DNA of 64,000 bases from Gammaproteobacteria bacterium. Its GTDB lineage: Bacteria; Pseudomonadota; Gammaproteobacteria; Ga0077536. The position numbers and the translations under genes were made by a program. The notes under the pieces were generated by a model. It was not told the origin of the DNA, searched no databases, and saw only the letters and a list, made by a program, of their open reading frames with translations. The stretch is taken from the NCBI GenBank assembly GCA_024234975.1, contig JACKNH010000011.1:62001-126000 (forward strand). Direction: 5' to 3'. Of this stretch, positions 53,829-62,362 are shown one piece after another (the stretch's first letter is position 1; each line of letters opens with the position of its first letter).

Positions 53829-55514
53829 ATGGCCCAGACAACAGTCATGACACCTGAAATTTCGCTGATGCAGTTGTTGCGGCAAGCGGGAATATTGCTT
53901 GGCATCGCCGCTGCGGTCGCGGTGGGCGGCTATGTAGTGATGTGGGCGCGGACGCCCGCGTACACGATGGTCTACAACGAGTTATCTGAGCGCGATATGG
54001 CGGAGGCCATGACCGCGTTGCAGGCTGCGGCGATACCCTACCGGGTCAACCACGAGGGTGGCGCACTCATGGTTCCGGCCGGTGACCTGGATGCCGCCAG
54101 GATGCAGTTGGCGACTGCCGGTGTGCCCCGCAGTCATACCTCGGGTATGGATGGCCTGGGCGAAGAGCAGTCGTTTGGAACCAGTCAATTCATAGAGCAG
54201 GCACGCTACCAGCACGCAATCGAAAGCGAGCTTTCACGTTCCGTGGGGCGCGTCCAGAACGTGCGCAGCGCCAGGGTTCACCTGGGCATTCCCAAGGCTT
54301 CGGTTTTCACCCGTGAGCGGCGACCGCCAAGTGCATCAGTATTTCTGGAACTGGATCCGGGACGCCGACTGGAACCCGCGCAGGTGGAAGCCATCGCCAA
54401 CCTGGTTGCCAATGCCATTCCAAACCTGACGGCCGAGAATGTTTCAATCGTCGACCAGCGTGGCAACCTGCTGACCGTGGAATCGGGTGAGTTTGCAATG
54501 TCGTCCAAGCAACTCGACCTGACCAGGAAGATCGAGCAGAAGTACGCTGACAATATCGAGCGCATTCTGATGCCCATCGTCGGTTTCGACGGCGTGCAGG
54601 CGCAGGTGACCGCGACCATGAATTTCAGCGATGCCGAGGAATTCAACGACCAGTGGACCAACCCTGAAGATCGTGCCGTCCGCAGTGAGCAATTGATGGA
54701 GGACGTGCGCAACGGCAGGTCCAACACCACCGGTATCCCGGGCGCCTTGAGCAACGAACCGCCGACGGCCGCCGAGGCGCCGGAGCAGGCGGCTGAGCTG
54801 AACGTCGGTGATGAAGTGTTGCCGGACGGCACCATCGTGCGCGCGGGCAACCGGCGTACGGAGTCTGTTCGTAACTTCGAAGTCAACCGCAAGGTCAGCA
54901 GGGTACGTCCGGCGTTGGCTTCGCTGGAACGGTTGTCGGTGGCGGTGGTGGTGCGTAACAAACCTGTTCCGCCAGTGGTTCCGGGCGAGGAAGCCAATGT
55001 ACCTGTCACCATCGGCGGCTACACCGAGGCCGAACTTCAGCAGATCAACAGTCTCGTCAGGGAAGCCATCGGCTTTGATGAAGCGCGCGGCGACACAGTG
55101 CAGGTGGTTAACGCTGAATTTGTCGCGCCGCCGGAATTCGAAGCGCCGCCGCCGGTGCCGCTGTGGGAGCAACCGTGGGTATGGGATGTCGGCAAGCAGG
55201 CGCTTGGCGGACTGTTCGTCCTGATTCTGGTATTCGGTGTGCTGCGGCCGGTGTTCAAGTCATTGATGGCCAAACCGCAGCTTGCGATGGTTACACCAGC
55301 GGCATTGCCTGGCGGTGTGCCACAGGCGCCCGCGATCGGCCCTGACGGGCAGCCAATTCCTGGGTTGCCATCACCGGAAGAACCCAAACGTAAGGTGCTC
55401 GACCTGTCGATGGCGACGGATTTCGACGGCGAGGTGGCAGCGGTGAAGAAGTTCGTCGCTGAAGATCCCAAGGTCGCTGCGCAGGTTGTGAAGACCTGGG
55501 TAGGAGAGGGTTGA
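53829..55514 (+). CDS. fliF: Flagellar MS-ring protein FliF
   Basis: A 561-residue inner-membrane protein with two membrane helices (about 20-40, LLGIAAAVAVGGYVVMW; and about 455-477, LGGLFVLILVFGVLRPVF). Between them is the periplasmic YscJ/FliF region with YNELSERDMAEAMTALQAA and ARVHLGIPKASVFTRER. The C-terminal tail (DFDGEVAAVKKFVAEDPKVAAQVVKTWVG) is the FliG-binding segment. Its stop overlaps the fliG start (TGATG). Confidence 0.96.
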   Translation: MAQTTVMTPEISLMQLLRQAGILLGIAAAVAVGGYVVMWARTPAYTMVYNELSERDMAEAMTALQAAAIPYRVNHEGGALMVPAGDLDAARMQLATAGVPRSHTSGMDGLGEEQSFGTSQFIEQARYQHAIESELSRSVGRVQNVRSARVHLGIPKASVFTRERRPPSASVFLELDPGRRLEPAQVEAIANLVANAIPNLTAENVSIVDQRGNLLTVESGEFAMSSKQLDLTRKIEQKYADNIERILMPIVGFDGVQAQVTATMNFSDAEEFNDQWTNPEDRAVRSEQLMEDVRNGRSNTTGIPGALSNEPPTAAEAPEQAAELNVGDEVLPDGTIVRAGNRRTESVRNFEVNRKVSRVRPALASLERLSVAVVVRNKPVPPVVPGEEANVPVTIGGYTEAELQQINSLVREAIGFDEARGDTVQVVNAEFVAPPEFEAPPPVPLWEQPWVWDVGKQALGGLFVLILVFGVLRPVFKSLMAKPQLAMVTPAALPGGVPQAPAIGPDGQPIPGLPSPEEPKRKVLDLSMATDFDGEVAAVKKFVAEDPKVAAQVVKTWVGEG

Positions 55515-56518
55515 TGGCCAGCGCGCTCGATGGTGTCAGCAAGGCGGCCATTTTCATGATGACCCTGGGCGAGGACGGTGCGGCCCAGGTGATGAAGCAT
55601 CTCGGACCACGCGAAGTGCAGCGCATCGGTCTGGCAATGACGGTGCTGGCAAATGTATCTCGTGAACAGGTGCAGGAAACGATTACCGACTTTGCCGGTT
55701 TCGTCCAGGATCACACGTCGATCGGCATAGGCTCCGATGATTACATCCGCAAGGTGCTGGTCGATGCATTGGGTCCGGACAAAGCCAACGCCATGGTTGA
55801 CCAGATCCTTTCAGGTGGCAAAAGCAAAGGCCTTGAGTCGCTCAAGTGGATGGATGCCCGCACCATTCTCGACATGATCCGGTTCGAGCACCCGCAGATC
55901 ATCGCCATCGTGCTGGCCTACCTGGACAGTGACCAGGCGGGTCAGCTGCTGAGCCTGCTGCCGGAACGTGCGCGGCCAGACATTCTTGCCAGAGTGGCGA
56001 ACATCGGCGATGTCCAGCCACAGGCGCTGGTAGAGCTGAACGACATTCTCGAACAGCAGTTGCAGACCGGTGTCGGCTCCAAGACATCTGCGATGGGCGG
56101 GATCAAGTGCGCAGCCGACATCCTCAACTTCGTCGACGGTGGTCACGACCAGTCAATCATCGAGTTACTTACCGAACAGGATCCGGACCTTGCCACAAAG
56201 ATCCAGGATTTGATGTTTGTATTTGAGGATATCGCCGAAGTCGAAGACCGCGGCGTGCAGACACTGCTGCGCGAGGTCTCCACCGAAACGCTGCTGCTCG
56301 CCCTCAAGGGTACCGATGACGCAGTAAAGAACAAGGTGTTCAAGAACATGTCGCAGCGCGCGGCGGAAATGTTACGTGACGATTTGCAGGCGAAAGGTCC
56401 GGTCAAATTGAGCGATGTTGAAACCGCGCAGAAGGAAATTCTGACCATTGCCCGCCGCCTGGCTGACGAAGGCCAGATCATGCTGGGCGGTGGTGGCGGC
56501 GGCGAGCAGATGATATGA
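55514..56518 (+). CDS. fliG: Flagellar motor switch protein FliG
   Basis: A 334-residue protein from the ATG at 55514, sharing one base with the fliF stop. N-terminal FliF-binding domain (KAAIFMMTLGEDGAAQVMKHL), middle domain with the EHPQ motif (IRFEHPQIIAIVLAYL), C-terminal torque domain (FVFEDIAEVEDRGVQTLLREV) with the charged residues that face the stator. Known: rotor component that generates torque and sets direction. It overlaps fliH by 4 bases. Confidence 0.96.
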   Translation: MASALDGVSKAAIFMMTLGEDGAAQVMKHLGPREVQRIGLAMTVLANVSREQVQETITDFAGFVQDHTSIGIGSDDYIRKVLVDALGPDKANAMVDQILSGGKSKGLESLKWMDARTILDMIRFEHPQIIAIVLAYLDSDQAGQLLSLLPERARPDILARVANIGDVQPQALVELNDILEQQLQTGVGSKTSAMGGIKCAADILNFVDGGHDQSIIELLTEQDPDLATKIQDLMFVFEDIAEVEDRGVQTLLREVSTETLLLALKGTDDAVKNKVFKNMSQRAAEMLRDDLQAKGPVKLSDVETAQKEILTIARRLADEGQIMLGGGGGGEQMI

Positions 56519-57177
56519 GTGGCGAAACCAGACGCAGCAAAATCATCTCGGGCAGCGACGCGCTCGCGTGGCAGCCGCCGATGGTTTCCGGAATGCTGCT
56601 GCACGCGGACGGCAGCCGCGAAGAGCTTCATCTTCCTACCGCCGGCGATCTCGAAGCACTGCAGAAAGAGGCGGCTGAGGAAGGTTATCGGCAGGGCTTC
56701 GAAGAAGGGCGCGCCGCGGGCGAGGCGGCCGGCCGCAAACAGATGCTGGACGCGGCGAAATACCTGGAATCAGTCATCCAGCGGCTGGCCATGCCGCTGG
56801 AGGAAGTCGACGATGCCGTCATCGACAGCATCGCCGACCTGTCGTTGCTGTTGACGCGTCAGCTTGTTCGGCGCGAATTGAAGACCGCCCCGGGCGAAGT
56901 GGTTGCCGTGGTCAAGGCGGCATTGTCGCAATTGCCGGTGTCTGCGAGGCATCCACGTCTGCGCCTGAATCCGGAAGACGTCGAATTGGTCAAGGACGTA
57001 CTTGGCATGGATGGTGACGACAAGCGGTGGCGCATCGAGGCCGACCCGATTGTTGCTCGTGGTGGTTGTCTCGTGGAAACGGAATCTTCGTTCATCGATG
57101 CGACCGTTGAGGCACGTATTGCCGCGCTCGCATCGAAAATGCTTGGCGGCAACAGGGGTTCCGACAATGCGGCCTGA
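56515..57177 (+). CDS. fliH: Flagellar export ATPase regulator FliH
   Basis: A 220-residue protein with a region of GxxxG-like repeats (EGYRQGFEEGRAAGEAAGRK, about 62-81) and a C-terminal FliH domain (SIADLSLLLTRQLVRRELKT, then RIEADPIVARGGCLVETES). Known: binds FliI and links the ATPase to the export gate. Start overlaps fliG (ATGA) and its end overlaps fliI by 11 bases. Confidence 0.93.
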   Translation: MSGETRRSKIISGSDALAWQPPMVSGMLLHADGSREELHLPTAGDLEALQKEAAEEGYRQGFEEGRAAGEAAGRKQMLDAAKYLESVIQRLAMPLEEVDDAVIDSIADLSLLLTRQLVRRELKTAPGEVVAVVKAALSQLPVSARHPRLRLNPEDVELVKDVLGMDGDDKRWRIEADPIVARGGCLVETESSFIDATVEARIAALASKMLGGNRGSDNAA

Positions 57178-58531
57178 CGTGGCTCGTTCACCCATATGGC
57201 AGCAACGCATGCAGCCGTTTTTCAATCGCTTGCAGACGCCTACACCATTGGTTGTGGAAGGCAAGCTCACCCGGATGGTCGGCTTGACGCTGGAAGCCGT
57301 CGGTTGTCAGGCGGCCATTGGCGATCGGTGCCGCGTGGTTGGCCAGGGCGGCCAGAGTGTGGAGGCCGAAGTCGTGGGTTTCGCCGGCGAGCGGATCTAC
57401 CTGATGCCGACTGACCTGCCACGGGGCCTGGCGCCTAACGCCAGGGTCATTCCACTGGGTGGCGCCGGCGATGTCGTCGTCGGCAATGCGTTGCTCGGAC
57501 GGGTGATCGACGGCGCCGGACATCCGCTGGACGGCCTTGGTCCCATCCACAGTGATGATCGTATGCCACTGCAGGGTACCGTGATAAACCCGTTGCGACG
57601 GGCCCCGATTGATAAACCACTGGATGTTGGCGTAAGAGCCATCAATGGTCTGCTGACCGTCGGTCGCGGCCAACGCATTGGATTGGTTGCACCGAGTGGT
57701 GTCGGCAAGAGTGTTCTGCTGGGAATGATGGCGCGTTACACCACAGCCGACGTCATCGTCGTCGGCCTGATTGGTGAGCGCGGCCGTGAGGTGAAGGAAT
57801 TCATTGAACATATTCTCGGCTCTGCGGGGTTGAAGCGTTCAGTGGTGGTCGCCACCCCGGCGGATATGCCGCCGCTGCTCAGGCTGCAAGGCGCCATGCT
57901 GGCCACGACCATCGCTGAATACTTCCGTGACCAGGGCCGACACGTGTTGCTGTTGATGGATTCGCTGACGCGGTTTGCGCAGGCCCAACGCGAAATCGGT
58001 CTGACGATCGGCGAACCACCCGCGACGCGGGGATATCCACCTTCGGTGTTCGCAAGATTGCCAGCGCTCGTTGAACGTGCCGGTACCGGAGATGTGGGTG
58101 GCGGTAGTATCACAGGGATATACACGGTTTTGACTGATGCAGATTCGGCGAATGATCCCGTCGGTGATTCGGCCAAGGCAATTCTCGATGGCCACATCGT
58201 TTTGTCGCGCGATGTGGCGGACAGCGGCCGCTATCCTGCAATTGATATTGAATCATCCATCAGTCGCACGATGCCGCTGATCACCACCCCGGAACATCGC
58301 ATGATGGCAAGAAATTTCCGCCATCATTATTCCGTGTACCAGAAAAACCAGGATCTATTCAGTGTTGGCGCTTATCAGCAGGGTGCCAACCGGGAACTGG
58401 ACGATGCAGTGAAAATCTATCCGGCCCTTATCGACTATCTGCGCCAGGACATGACCGAAGCGGTCGATCTGGCTACAGCCAAGTCAGGTTTGGCCGATCT
58501 GATCAACAGCGGCGCGAGAGCCAAAGGCTAG
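57167..58531 (+). CDS. fliI: Flagellar export ATPase FliI
   Basis: A 454-residue protein; the ATG at 57167 inside the fliH end fits the family N-terminus, while the longer open frame to 57002 is the fliH gene read in another frame. F1-like ATPase core with Walker A APSGVGKS (175-182), HVLLLMDSLTRFAQAQREIGL and the C-terminal YQKNQDLFSVGAYQQGAN. Known: hexameric ATPase that delivers substrates to the export gate. Confidence 0.96.
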   Translation: MRPDVARSPIWQQRMQPFFNRLQTPTPLVVEGKLTRMVGLTLEAVGCQAAIGDRCRVVGQGGQSVEAEVVGFAGERIYLMPTDLPRGLAPNARVIPLGGAGDVVVGNALLGRVIDGAGHPLDGLGPIHSDDRMPLQGTVINPLRRAPIDKPLDVGVRAINGLLTVGRGQRIGLVAPSGVGKSVLLGMMARYTTADVIVVGLIGERGREVKEFIEHILGSAGLKRSVVVATPADMPPLLRLQGAMLATTIAEYFRDQGRHVLLLMDSLTRFAQAQREIGLTIGEPPATRGYPPSVFARLPALVERAGTGDVGGGSITGIYTVLTDADSANDPVGDSAKAILDGHIVLSRDVADSGRYPAIDIESSISRTMPLITTPEHRMMARNFRHHYSVYQKNQDLFSVGAYQQGANRELDDAVKIYPALIDYLRQDMTEAVDLATAKSGLADLINSGARAKG

Positions 58532-58551
58532 TCGCCAACGGGAGCTGTGTC

Positions 58552-58989
58552 ATGAAGCGATCCTACCGGTTACAAAGAATCGTCGATCTCGCCAACACCG
58601 CCGAGCAGGCCGCGACCGGCAAACTGGCCGGCAGCGAGCGCGAGGTGCGTGGTCTGGAGCAACAACTGGCACAGCTTCGCGCCTACCGCGCGGAATACGA
58701 AACGCGCCTGCAACACGGAATGGCGCCGCTGGGAGCCTACGCATTGCAGGAATACCACTTGTTCATGCGGCGGCTTGATGAAGCCATTGAAGGTGTGGTG
58801 AAGAAGCTCAGTGATCGACAGGCGCAGTTGACCGCCCAGCGGCAGGCGCTGGTGTTGCAGCGTCGCAAGAATGAAATTCTGCAGGGAATACAGGGCCGCG
58901 CGGCGATGCTGGAAGATCGCAACGACCAGTTGCGGGCTGACATCGAGGCCACCGACCGCGTTGCCAGCAGGGTCCGAGCCACATCCTGA
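58552..58989 (+). CDS. fliJ: Flagellar export protein FliJ
   Basis: A 145-residue antiparallel coiled-coil protein (LQRIVDLANTAEQAATGKLAGSEREVRGLEQQLAQL, YEIQ-type central part LQEYHLFMRRLDEAI). Known: sits in the FliI ring like the F1 gamma subunit and contacts FlhA. Last gene of the fliE operon in the window. fliK, which often follows, is absent here. Confidence 0.92.
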   Translation: MKRSYRLQRIVDLANTAEQAATGKLAGSEREVRGLEQQLAQLRAYRAEYETRLQHGMAPLGAYALQEYHLFMRRLDEAIEGVVKKLSDRQAQLTAQRQALVLQRRKNEILQGIQGRAAMLEDRNDQLRADIEATDRVASRVRATS

Positions 58990-58996
58990 CCATCAA

Positions 58997-59024
58997 GTAC
59001 GGCACGTCTGGTGCCGATTCTAGC
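58997..59024 (+). terminator. Hairpin after fliJ, possible terminator
   Basis: Stem CGGCAC / GTGCCG around GTCTG, followed by ATTCTAG. It lies about 10 bases after the fliJ stop. The T content downstream is weak, so efficiency is uncertain. Confidence 0.35.
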
Positions 59025-59128
59025 GGGTACCGATGAGTGCCGGGCGTGGCGGCTGCTACGAACACGGACCTGCGGGTCGGCAGGCGTGGGCACACATTCC
59101 CGGGTACTGGAAAACATTTGGAATGGTA

Positions 59129-59443
59129 ATGGAATCAGCGATTGACGAAGACAATGCGGCTGGCGCGCCGGGCATCATCAAGTTGCCCCCAGAGGTGAAT
59201 ATCAGCGCCTCTGCAACGGTGAAAGTAATGCTAGCCGATGCCCTTGCCGCTGCCGACAGTAAAGTGGCGTTGGACGGTGGTGAAGTGGCTGCTGTGGACA
59301 CTTCCGGCTTGCAATTGTTGACAGCCTTCGTCCGCGATGCCGGCCATCGCGGTGCCTCGGTCGAGTGGATGAATCCTTCGGACGTACTCAGGGAAACCGC
59401 GTGCCGCATCGGGCTCGCGGGCGAACTGAAATTTTCCTGCTGA
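59129..59443 (+). CDS. STAS-domain protein (anti-anti-sigma type)
   Basis: A 104-residue protein; the ATG at 59129 is chosen for GGAA spacing, and one two codons earlier (59123) is possible. The STAS fold shows IIKLPPEVNISASATVKVMLADAL, and the conserved helix start AAVDTSGLQLLTAFV contains the serine that is the phosphorylation site in SpoIIAA-type proteins. Known: STAS proteins are reversible binding switches. Position directly before cheY and cheZ suggests a role in chemotaxis or flagellar control; the partner kinase is not in the window. Confidence 0.8.
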   Translation: MESAIDEDNAAGAPGIIKLPPEVNISASATVKVMLADALAAADSKVALDGGEVAAVDTSGLQLLTAFVRDAGHRGASVEWMNPSDVLRETACRIGLAGELKFSC

Positions 59444-59473
59444 CAGGTGAATCGAATGCCGGTACCCATGGGC

Positions 59474-59500
59474 TAAAGCGAGCCGGGGCCTGGCCGATAT
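59474..59500 (+). promoter_or_regulatory. Sigma-28 (FliA) promoter of cheY-cheZ
   Basis: TAAA (59474-59477), exactly 15 bases, then GCCGATAT (59493-59500): a near-perfect match to TAAA-N15-GCCGATAA. It lies 110 bases before cheY and outside the STAS gene. Confidence 0.85.
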
Positions 59501-59609
59501 CAGTCTGGCTGAAGTCGAATTTCGGTGCGCGCCGGCGGCATTCGATTCCCAGCTGTAGATTCATGGCCATGCGGTGCGCAATTCAACAACCGGGTAGAGA
59601 CCAGACACG

Positions 59610-59984
59610 ATGGACAAGAACATGAAAATTCTCGTCGTCGACGATTTTTCGACGATGCGCCGAATCATGAAGGGACTGCTGGAAGAACTGGGCTTCACCA
59701 ATATCACCGAAGCTGAAGACGGCGCTCAGGCTTTTTCAAAGATCAAGGCTGGAAGTTTCGATTTCGTCATTACCGACTGGAACATGCCGAACATGACCGG
59801 ACTGGAGCTGTTGCAGGCTATCCGGGCGGAAGATGCCGTCAAGGACCTGCCGGTGTTGATGGTGACGGCGGAGCAGAAGCGCGACCAGATTCTTGCCGCT
59901 GCCGAAGCCAAGGTAAATGGCTACATCGTCAAGCCGTTCAGTGCAGCGACACTCAATGAAAAGCTGACCAAGATCCTTGGTTGA
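59610..59984 (+). CDS. cheY: Chemotaxis response regulator CheY
   Basis: A 124-residue single receiver domain with all CheY residues in place: acidic pair D11/D12, phosphoacceptor D56 (VITDWNMP), T86 (VLMVTAEQ) and K108 (YIVKPF). No output domain. Known: phospho-CheY binds FliM and switches motor direction. Adjacent cheZ encodes its phosphatase. The upstream sigma-28 promoter places it in the late class. Confidence 0.97.
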   Translation: MDKNMKILVVDDFSTMRRIMKGLLEELGFTNITEAEDGAQAFSKIKAGSFDFVITDWNMPNMTGLELLQAIRAEDAVKDLPVLMVTAEQKRDQILAAAEAKVNGYIVKPFSAATLNEKLTKILG

Positions 59985-60033
59985 ATATTGACCTGCACCG
60001 GCGCCCGGTGCAGCACGGCGGCGATGTTCACGT

Positions 60034-60726
60034 ATGGATACAGAAATCGAGCTAAAACTAGCGCGTGAGTTGGTTCGTGCACTGGAGGGGCGCGACCGCG
60101 CCCAAGCCAATTCGCTCATCGAAAAGCTTTCCTCAGAGCAGTACGAGAGCTTCATGGCGGAAATCTCGCGCCTGTCCGACGAACTCTCCCGCGCCCTGCA
60201 AAGTGTTGGCAATGATACGCAGGATGCGGTGTCGGCCACCCAACTCGTGCCGGATATCGGCGACCGTTTGCACTACGTAGTCACCCAGACCGAACAGGCG
60301 GCCAATAAAACCCTGGCAGCCGTAGAGACCATGGTACCGCAGGTCAATCGCATCAAGTCCGTGGTGGCCGAGATGACCGAGCGCGCTGAAGTTGCGGAGC
60401 ACGCGATGGTGTCGCCTGAGGAATATGCAGTGTTCCTTGCCACCGTGAACTCGATGTGCAATTCAATGAGTGGTCAGCTCTCGGAGATTATGCTGGCGCA
60501 AAGCTTCCAGGATCTCGTCGGTCAGGTCGTGCTGCGATTGATTGATGCGTTACAGGTGCAACAACGCGGTCTTGGCCAATTGCTCAATCCGCCCGGAAAA
60601 GCACCGGTTGGCTCGTCGTCCGCCGGTCCGGACATTGAAGCGCAGGGGCCGGCCATCAACAGTACGCCGGCAACCGTCGCCGGTCAGGATGAGGTTGACG
60701 ACCTGATCGCCGGGCTCGGGTTATAG
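60034..60726 (+). CDS. cheZ: CheY-P phosphatase CheZ
   Basis: A 230-residue long-helix protein with the catalytic segment EIMLAQSFQDLVGQVVLRL, where the conserved Asp and Gln act on phospho-CheY. The C-terminal tail QDEVDDLIAGLGL is the CheY-tethering helix, joined by a flexible P/S/G-rich linker (about 188-215). Known: removes phosphate from CheY and ends the tumble signal. It lies 49 bases after cheY and is probably cotranscribed. Confidence 0.95.
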   Translation: MDTEIELKLARELVRALEGRDRAQANSLIEKLSSEQYESFMAEISRLSDELSRALQSVGNDTQDAVSATQLVPDIGDRLHYVVTQTEQAANKTLAAVETMVPQVNRIKSVVAEMTERAEVAEHAMVSPEEYAVFLATVNSMCNSMSGQLSEIMLAQSFQDLVGQVVLRLIDALQVQQRGLGQLLNPPGKAPVGSSSAGPDIEAQGPAINSTPATVAGQDEVDDLIAGLGL

Positions 60727-60783
60727 AACTTTTTCCATCTTTCGGTAGGCAGACATTGCCGGCTGAACGAGTAGTGCATTCCA

Positions 60784-61230
60784 TCAGTCCCGTTCATGGG
60801 CAACCTTGCCGCGTAACGCCTTGCGGGTTCCAGTCCGCTTTTTTTCCTCCAGGCGCTTCCTGACCGATGCCTTGCTGGGTTTGGTAGCTGTACGCGGCTT
60901 GCTGCGCACTGCCGCCGCCCGCAACAGCGCTTCAAGTCTGGCCAGCGCCTCGCGTCGATTAGCCAGTTGGGTACGATGCGTGCGCGCCACGATATTGATG
61001 ATCCCGGTTGCCGTGGCGCGCGAACCGGCCAAATGCAGCAATCGTGCCCTGACATCCTCAGGCAGAAATCCGGCGTTGGCGATGTCGATGGTCAGCCGTA
61101 CCGCGGTAGCGACCTTGTTTACATTCTGGCCACCCGGTCCACTGGATTGAATGAACTCCCACTGCAATGCGGAGTCTGGGATGTTCCATGGGAGGGTGTC
61201 ACCGGTAGTCCGGCCTCGATTCGTCGCCAT
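60784..61230 (-). CDS. arfB: Alternative ribosome rescue factor ArfB (YaeJ-like)
   Basis: A 148-residue protein from the ATG at 61230; a GTG at 61284 would add 18 residues. The release-factor domain carries SSGPGGQNVNKVAT with GGQ at 33-35. The C-terminal tail is strongly basic (KPRTATKPSKASVRKRLEEKKRTGTRKALRGK), as needed to enter the empty mRNA channel of stalled ribosomes. Known: hydrolyses peptidyl-tRNA on stalled ribosomes. It ends convergent with cheZ. Confidence 0.93.
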   Translation of the reverse strand: MATNRGRTTGDTLPWNIPDSALQWEFIQSSGPGGQNVNKVATAVRLTIDIANAGFLPEDVRARLLHLAGSRATATGIINIVARTHRTQLANRREALARLEALLRAAAVRSKPRTATKPSKASVRKRLEEKKRTGTRKALRGKVAHERD

Positions 61231-61275
61231 CGGCGTGGCAAGCTCCAGGGTGAAATTTTCAGGGGAGATATTCGC

Positions 61276-62142
61276 ATGAACCACACTGAGGTGGGTATGA
61301 AATTCATCGTCGCCGTGTTGCTGGCAATGCTGCTTGGTCCGGTGGCGGCGATGGACCTGCAGGTCGAAGGCAAGACCGCATTGGTGACCGGCAGTACATC
61401 CAACATCGGGTATGCCATCGCCAAGGCCTTATTGAACGAGGGCGCAACGGTTATCGTCAACGGTCGCAGCCAGGCATCCGTTGACGAAGCTATCGAGAAG
61501 TTACGCGAGGAAACCGGGCATACCGCCCAGGGCTTTGCCGGTGACATGACCAGTGTCGTGGCGGCCCAACGCCTCGCGGAGACCTATCCTTCCGTGGACA
61601 TTCTCATCAACAACGTGGGTGGTGCGAGTTTCGTACCCTTCATGGAATCCACGGATGCGGACTGGATCGAATCGTTCGAATTCAATGTCATGACGGGGGT
61701 GCGCCTGTCGCGTCTGTACCTGCCGTACATGCAACAGCAGGACTGGGGCAGAATCATCTTCATATCGAGTGAGAGCGCACTGCAGATTCCGGTGGAATTC
61801 ATCCACTACGGCGTGGCCAAGGCCGCGCAGATTGCCGCTGCCCGTGGTCTGGCGGAGCTCGTTGCGGGCAGTGGGATCACGGTGAACAGCGTTCTGCCTG
61901 GGCCGACCCGCGAGCGCGGCGCAGAATTGTCACCAGCGATGGCTGAGCGATTCGGTGCGAAAACATTTGAGGAATTCGAACAGCGCTTTATCCGGGATTT
62001 CCGCCCGACCTCGCTGATCAAGCGGTTTGCCGAACCCGACGAAGTGGCGGCGCTGGTGACATATCTTTCCAGCCCGCTGGCTTCCGCCACGACGGGCGCC
62101 GCGTTGCGGGTGGATGGTGGGGTTGTCAAAAGCGCGTTTTAG
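61276..62142 (+). CDS. Short-chain dehydrogenase/reductase with a signal-like N-terminus
   Basis: A 288-residue protein from the ATG at 61276 (GGGGAG 8 bases upstream); ATGs at 61297 and 61351 are alternatives. SDR core: TGSTSNIG for NAD(P) binding, NNVGG, catalytic SSESAL serine, YGVAK with Tyr and Lys, and a C-terminal GAALRVDGGVVKS. Starting at either of the first two ATGs, the protein opens with a hydrophobic stretch MKFIVAVLLAMLLGPVAA before MDLQVEGKTALVTG. The first two starts have ribosome sites but the third does not, so a membrane-linked or exported SDR is possible. Substrate unknown. Confidence 0.88.
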   Translation: MNHTEVGMKFIVAVLLAMLLGPVAAMDLQVEGKTALVTGSTSNIGYAIAKALLNEGATVIVNGRSQASVDEAIEKLREETGHTAQGFAGDMTSVVAAQRLAETYPSVDILINNVGGASFVPFMESTDADWIESFEFNVMTGVRLSRLYLPYMQQQDWGRIIFISSESALQIPVEFIHYGVAKAAQIAAARGLAELVAGSGITVNSVLPGPTRERGAELSPAMAERFGAKTFEEFEQRFIRDFRPTSLIKRFAEPDEVAALVTYLSSPLASATTGAALRVDGGVVKSAF

Positions 62143-62188
62143 TCGGGCCATAACGACAACGGCGCAGGCGCGCTGGACACCCGGCTGT

Positions 62189-62362
62189 TCAGCGCGCTTC
62201 CGATTTTTCCGCCTGGCAACGTTCGCAGCGATAGATCGTCACCAGACGCCCCTGCCGGACATCGAATTGTTTGTCCTGCCAGACTTTCCACTTGTGGAAA
62301 CCGTGCTGGCACATGCCCAGTGCCGGGGCCCGCTTCTTTTTGAACGGAATGATGTCAGCCAC
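62189..62362 (-). CDS. Small conserved Cys/His-rich protein (57 residues)
   Basis: Starts at GTG (62362), reading MADIIPFKKKRAPALG, then MCQHGFHKWKVWQDKQFDV, RQGRLVTIYRCERC and a short tail AEKSEAR. The pattern C-x2-H/H plus CxxC suggests a single zinc site. Proteins of this shape ('IPFK...CxxGxHKW...KQFDVxxGxLVTxYRCxRC') recur in gammaproteobacteria without known function. The start lies inside the end of the dehydrogenase gene (GTGGCTGA overlap of 8 bases), so translation is probably coupled. Confidence 0.75.
   Translation of the reverse strand: MADIIPFKKKRAPALGMCQHGFHKWKVWQDKQFDVRQGRLVTIYRCERCQAEKSEAR

Noticed and set aside
51624..53885. A 753-codon open frame on the minus strand opposite fleS, fleR, fliE and the start of fliF
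   Set aside because: It is antisense to four well-supported flagellar genes and contains no known domain; long antisense frames are expected from GC-rich codon use.
58999..59016. Sigma-54-like CGGCACG-N6-GTGCC after fliJ
   Set aside because: Spacing fits, but the -12 half is poor and the same bases form a perfect hairpin, which better explains the sequence.
59033..59128. A 30-residue N-terminal extension of the STAS protein
   Set aside because: The extension has no STAS similarity, crosses the post-fliJ spacer and lacks a ribosome site.
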